From the NCBI GenBank assembly GCA_036260805.1, contig DATALZ010000031.1, forward strand, positions 1 through 17,888: DNA of 17,888 nucleotides. The letters run 5' to 3'. The position numbers and the translations under genes were made by a program. Origin of the DNA: Thermocaproicibacter sp036260805. Lineage in GTDB: Bacteria > Bacillota > Clostridia > Oscillospirales > Acutalibacteraceae. The notes beneath the pieces are model-generated. The model was not told the origin of the DNA. It did no database searches and saw nothing but the letters and a program-made list of their open reading frames with translations. Within the stretch, counting starts at the first letter, position 1, and each line of letters starts with the position of its first letter. Shown in pieces: positions 15,147 through 17,888 of this stretch.

Positions 15147-16436
15147 ATGAACCGTGCGTTGATCTGTCAGATTCTAAACCATGAGATGATGCTGGCTACG
15201 GGCTGTACAGAGCCTGCGGCGATCGCCCTGACCGCCGCGACCGCCCGGCTGCACCTGCCGGCGAAGCCCGTGAAGATCGACGTCTCCGCAAGTGCAAACA
15301 TCATCAAGAACGCGATGGCCGCCGGGATTCCCGGCACAAGCTACACGGGCATCCGCTACGCTGCGGCCCTCGGAGCCGTTTGCGGCCAGGTGGGCCGCCA
15401 GTTACAGGTCGTGGACGATGCCACACCGGAGGACCTCAGGGAGGCCGCCCGCCTCGTGCAGGAAGATTGCATCGCATTACGCCGTGCCGACAACCCCGAC
15501 AAACTCTACATCGACATTACGCTGACGGATGGGAATGGCCATACCGCCCGAGCCGTCACTTGTCATGCCCACACGAACATCGTCTGGATTGAGGAGGATG
15601 GCAAAGTCATTTTTACGTCCGCAGACGGCTCCGGCGCTGATCCAATCACGCCACAACTGATCTCAAAAACGCTGAGCCTGCGCGTGATCTACGAATTTGT
15701 AGAAACGTTGGACCGAGAGAAAGACGACCTCGGGCGGATTGAAGATGTTATCCGCGTAAACCAGACGATCTCGGAGGTCGGAACGACCGGGGACTACGGT
15801 CTGAACATCGGTCGGAACATACGAGAAAACCAGAAAGACGGCCTCATGGGACATGACATCGCCACGAACGCGGCCGCCGCTACGGCAAGCGGGGCAGACG
15901 CCCGAATGGCTGGCGCGAACACGCCGGTCGTCACGAACTCGGGCTCCGGCAACCAGGGCATCACGGCGACGGTGCCGGTGCTCTCCGCAGGGAGGGATCT
16001 CGGCCTGCCGGAGAACCGTATTTTCCGCGCGGTGACACTGAGCAACCTCGTCGCAATCCACATCCACTCTGGTTTCGGCTTGCTCTCCGGCCTCTGCGGC
16101 GCGACAATTGCCGGAACCGGCGCGGCCTGCGGCATCGCCTACCTGCAAGGTGCAACGCTGGAGCAAATCGGCTACACGGTCAACAATATGCTGGCCGCCG
16201 TGACCGGTATGCTCTGCGACGGTGCGAAGGCGGACTGCGCTTTGAAGATTTACACCTGCACCTCGACCGCCTTCCAATGTGCCTCCATGGCGCTGCGCGG
16301 GATCGTCGTGCAGTCCACGGATGGAATCGTGGAGGACGATCCGGAAAAGACGATCCAGAACTTCGTCCGTCTCGGCAACGAGGGTTCCGGCAAGATGGAT
16401 GACCTCGTCCTCCAGATGCTACTGCAGAAACAGTAA
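15147..16436 (+). CDS. cyuA: L-cysteine desulfidase (CyuA/UPF0597 family, [4Fe-4S])
   Basis: A 429-residue cytoplasmic enzyme from ATG 15147, with AAGGAG eight bases upstream; a GTG nine bases earlier overlaps that site. The family splits L-cysteine into pyruvate, ammonia and hydrogen sulfide. Four diagnostic cysteines are present: Cys20 in ATGCTEPAA (the active-site Cys) and Cys317, Cys357, Cys364 for the iron-sulfur cluster. The 40- and 7-residue spacings match the archaeal enzyme MJ1025. Other family blocks are SGSGNQGITATVPV and the Gly-rich SGFGLLSGLCGAT. The gene is clearly richer in G and C than its neighbours, especially at third positions, suggesting a different origin. It lies 169 bp after the protease with no clear promoter or terminator. 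It may tune cysteine and sulfide levels beside the thiol-redox genes (inference). Confidence 0.93.
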   Translation: MNRALICQILNHEMMLATGCTEPAAIALTAATARLHLPAKPVKIDVSASANIIKNAMAAGIPGTSYTGIRYAAALGAVCGQVGRQLQVVDDATPEDLREAARLVQEDCIALRRADNPDKLYIDITLTDGNGHTARAVTCHAHTNIVWIEEDGKVIFTSADGSGADPITPQLISKTLSLRVIYEFVETLDREKDDLGRIEDVIRVNQTISEVGTTGDYGLNIGRNIRENQKDGLMGHDIATNAAAATASGADARMAGANTPVVTNSGSGNQGITATVPVLSAGRDLGLPENRIFRAVTLSNLVAIHIHSGFGLLSGLCGATIAGTGAACGIAYLQGATLEQIGYTVNNMLAAVTGMLCDGAKADCALKIYTCTSTAFQCASMALRGIVVQSTDGIVEDDPEKTIQNFVRLGNEGSGKMDDLVLQMLLQKQ

Positions 16437-16827
16437 ACATCTTTAATAATCATGAGGTAAATATATGCAGTTGCAGTGCACATTCTTCTGCACACTGTGG
16501 GCTTGCTAGTCCAACGCAGAATCCGTTTCGTATTGTTATAGGTTTCAATTGTGCCTAAAGATATCCATGTGAGATTGTTCAGGATTGTACTAATCAAAAT
16601 TCTGAACAATCTCCCTGGCCTGCCTGCTGTTCCAAGATTGATTCTTGTACAGGATACAGAGAATCTAAGCTTTTCAAGAAAGCTCCGCATTTTTGCCGTG
16701 GATCAGTGCTTCTACATGATTCTTTACAGTCACCCGCCGAGCATGATTCTTTTTCACATTCATGGCAGATGCAGTCTTCCTTATTGCTGGTACTTTTGCT
16801 CCAGTATTCAGAAGTCTCTTTGACTAA
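16437..16827. other. Intergenic stretch with a start-less Cys-rich frame
   Basis: No intact gene is supported. On the minus strand an open frame without any ATG, GTG or TTG runs from just after a TAG near 16837 to TGA 16594-16596, about 78 codons. It reads VKETSEYWSKSTSNKED, then CICHECEKESCSAGDCKESC, then GAFLKSLDSLYPVQESILEQ. The six cysteines within 20 residues and coherent composition suggest the 3' end of a former zinc-ribbon-like or Cys-rich protein, cut off where the IS200-like hairpin region begins. The family is not recognised. Nothing is seen from 16437 to 16570 except a weak imperfect hairpin at about 16466-16493. Confidence 0.4.
16571..16613. repeat. Perfect 12-bp inverted repeat
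   Basis: GAGATTGTTCAG (16571-16582) is the exact reverse complement of CTGAACAATCTC (16602-16613). The 19-nt loop contains a further GATT/AATC pairing. It overlaps the stop codon of the Cys-rich minus-strand frame. Neither side has a T-run, so a standard intrinsic terminator is not supported. It may be a processed 3' end or a mobile-element end. Confidence 0.6.
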
Positions 16828-16961
16828 GCCCTAGAAGGGCATAATACCGGCTAGCCTCTTAAGAGGTGTCTGAAAGGTCTGACCAACGCATCGGCTTTTT
16901 CAGGCCGCCCCTTAAGGGGCTATTTTTTATGCCTTTGTAATCTTGCTACCCGTAAACGGGT
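16828..16961. repeat. Cluster of four short hairpins downstream of the IS200-type tnpA
   Basis: Four compact dyads occur in 134 bp: GCCCTAGAAGGGC (16828-16840), CCTCTTAAGAGG (16855-16866), GCCCCTTAAGGGGC (16907-16920, followed by TATTTTTTA so also terminator-like on the plus strand) and ACCCGTAAACGGGT (16948-16961). They lie on the 3' side of the tnpA remnant, where IS200/IS605 elements keep the hairpins their single-strand transposase recognises. They are therefore most likely its right end, but more hairpins are present than one element end needs. Confidence 0.6.
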
Positions 16962-16983
16962 CTATAAATTTTTTTATACTCAT

Positions 16984-17384
16984 TTAATCCTCAATTTGGT
17001 CTTGCGCAAGCTGGTTTTTGATATACTCCTTTATTTTCTCTTTATTGCGGCCTACGGTATCCACGTAGTAGCCTCGTGCCCAAAATGTTCTGTTTCCATA
17101 CTTGTATTTTAAGTTGGCATGCCTGTCAAAAATCATCAAGCTACTTTTTCCCTTTAAAAATCCCATGAAGCTTGAAATACTATACTTCGGCGGAATGCTC
17201 ACTAACATGTGAATATGGTCTGGACAAGCTTCTGCCTGTATGATCTCAACTCCTTTTCGTCACACAGTTTCCGTAATATCCACCCTATGTCTTTCTTTAG
17301 CTTTCCATATAACGCCATTCGCCGATACTTCGGCGAAAAAACAATATGATATTGACATCTCCATGTCGTATGTTCTAAACTTTT
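16984..17384 (-). pseudogene. tnpA: IS200/IS605-family transposase TnpA (Y1), frameshifted
   Basis: The minus strand encodes a nearly full IS200-type TnpA in two frames. The first part reads SLEHTTWRCQYHIVFSPKYR through GWILRKLCDEK. The second continues GVEIIQAEACPDHIHMLVS to QIED and TAA at 16984-16986. The HUH motif (HIH) and the catalytic-tyrosine region (WARGYYVDTVGRN) are both present. The join falls in a four-A run (17254-17257), where five A would restore the frame. A single-base deletion therefore inactivated it, unless slippage rescues it. The expected ATG codon reads ATA (17385-17387) and a TGA lies two codons further upstream. The usual left-end sequence is missing; a kinase fragment begins immediately. 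Y1 transposases move single-stranded DNA. Confidence 0.85.
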
Positions 17385-17678
17385 TATATGTCACTTGAAG
17401 GGATACTAAACGCAGATTGGTATAGACCTTTATTTGAATCAGCAATAGAAGTATTTAAAAGCAGAATTTTCGCGTACTATTATGACATCTCGTTTGAGGA
17501 AACTCTTAAACGACATCAGACCAAAGAGAAAAAATTTGAATTCGGAGAAACAGAAATGCGACAGTGGTGGAATGAAAAGGACTTCGTTCAAATAATCCCT
17601 GAGAAGGTTTCCAAGGAAGATGTTTCGCTGGAAGATGCGGTAAATACCATTATAAAAGAAATTTCACTTTCATTGTGA
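17385..17678 (+). pseudogene. 5'-truncated P-loop kinase/AAA-type ATPase fragment
   Basis: About 97 residues are open from the tnpA junction to TGA at 17676-17678: LEGILNADWYRPLFESAI, IFAYYYDISFEETLKRHQTK, then GETEMRQWWNEKDF and an IPEK...SLEDAVNTII end. This is the C-terminal half of a small (about 170-200 residue) nucleotide kinase-like P-loop family in Firmicutes. LKRHQTK resembles its lid region and MRQWWNEKDF its conserved tail. The N-terminal half with the Walker A motif is absent and was not found on the other side of the IS200-like remnant, so sequence has been lost. The ATG at 17388 lies inside the former coding frame and has no ribosome binding site. Probably non-functional. Confidence 0.65.
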
Positions 17679-17826
17679 TATTATTAGCGGATCAGGAATT
17701 CCAGCCATATAGATGAACTTCGCATTATGTTTATTTAATTCTCAATGCCCAATATAGTGAACTACGGAATAATGAGAAGCCATCATGAATGTGGATTATT
17801 TATAAAATCTGAATGAGGCGCGGGAT

Positions 17827-17888
17827 ATGACTTTATGGTATCAAAGTATGTTTGAACAACTAGAAAAAATGCAGGACCTTGAACAAGG
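17827..17888 (+). CDS. Start of an unidentified gene, cut by the window edge
   Basis: From ATG 17827 the frame stays open to the window end: MTLWYQSMFEQLEKMQDLEQ. A weak GCGGG lies two to six bases upstream. Charged, helical-looking composition suggests coding, but twenty residues are too few to assign a family. Confidence 0.35.
   Translation, partial: MTLWYQSMFEQLEKMQDLEQ

Noticed and set aside
15663..16277. 204-codon minus-strand open frame
   Set aside because: Shadow of the GC-rich cysteine desulfidase gene. Arg/Gly/Val-biased composition with no family features.
16250..16690. 146-codon minus-strand open frame
   Set aside because: Half is antisense to the desulfidase end and the rest crosses the inverted repeat in the wrong phase. 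The Cys-rich phase is more coherent.
1..17888. CRISPR arrays, rRNA genes, origin repeats
   Set aside because: No regularly spaced identical repeats with spacers, no rRNA signatures and no DnaA-box cluster were seen on reading the window.

Overview
The window looks like a chromosomal segment of an anaerobic, low-to-mid GC Firmicute, most likely a gut-type clostridium (Oscillospiraceae/Ruminococcaceae-like). This is inferred from strong AGGAG-type ribosome binding sites, a LytTR two-component pair, a clostridial M16C presequence-type protease, a TSCPD protein, a thioredoxin-reductase-like flavoprotein without NADPH motifs, an iron-sulfur cysteine desulfidase and an IS200-type remnant. No taxonomic marker gene is present, so the assignment is soft.

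Layout. Positions 1-1857 are AT-rich decayed DNA. They hold a truncated, stop-interrupted polysaccharide deacetylase 3' end and frameshifted membrane-protein remnants on the minus strand. A bidirectional terminator at 1762-1793 closes the next block. From 10773 down to 1858 the minus strand carries nine tightly packed genes. In transcription order they are a trigger-factor-like protein, a TSCPD protein, a GHKL sensor kinase, a LytTR response regulator, a lipoprotein with a 3 x 12-residue Ser/Gly/Ala linker, two half-ABC exporters, a second trigger-factor-like protein and a thioredoxin. A thioredoxin-reductase-like flavoprotein (11039-11899) diverges from the first trigger-factor-like gene. It is followed on the plus strand by a large M16C zinc protease (12080-14977) and a GC-rich L-cysteine desulfidase (15147-16436). 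The right end (16437-17888) is again decayed. It has a Cys-rich reading frame with no start, four hairpins, a frameshifted IS200-type tnpA that abuts a 5'-truncated P-loop kinase fragment, and the first codons of a gene that runs off the window.

How it may work together. The central block combines thiol redox (thioredoxin, thioredoxin-reductase-like protein, TSCPD protein, cysteine desulfidase), two trigger-factor-like folding proteins that appear to lack the ribosome-binding domain, an exporter pair with a lipoprotein, and a sensor/regulator pair. Two internal promoters carry repeats at the 21-bp period typical of LytTR sites. One pair, ahead of the first trigger-factor-like gene, fits the 9-12-9 LytTR consensus well. 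The other, a 12-bp direct repeat, lies just upstream of the lipoprotein promoter. The proposal is that the regulator controls both halves as a regulon for redox-dependent protein folding and export. That is inference. No precursor peptide, agrB/agrD pair or bacteriocin gene was found.
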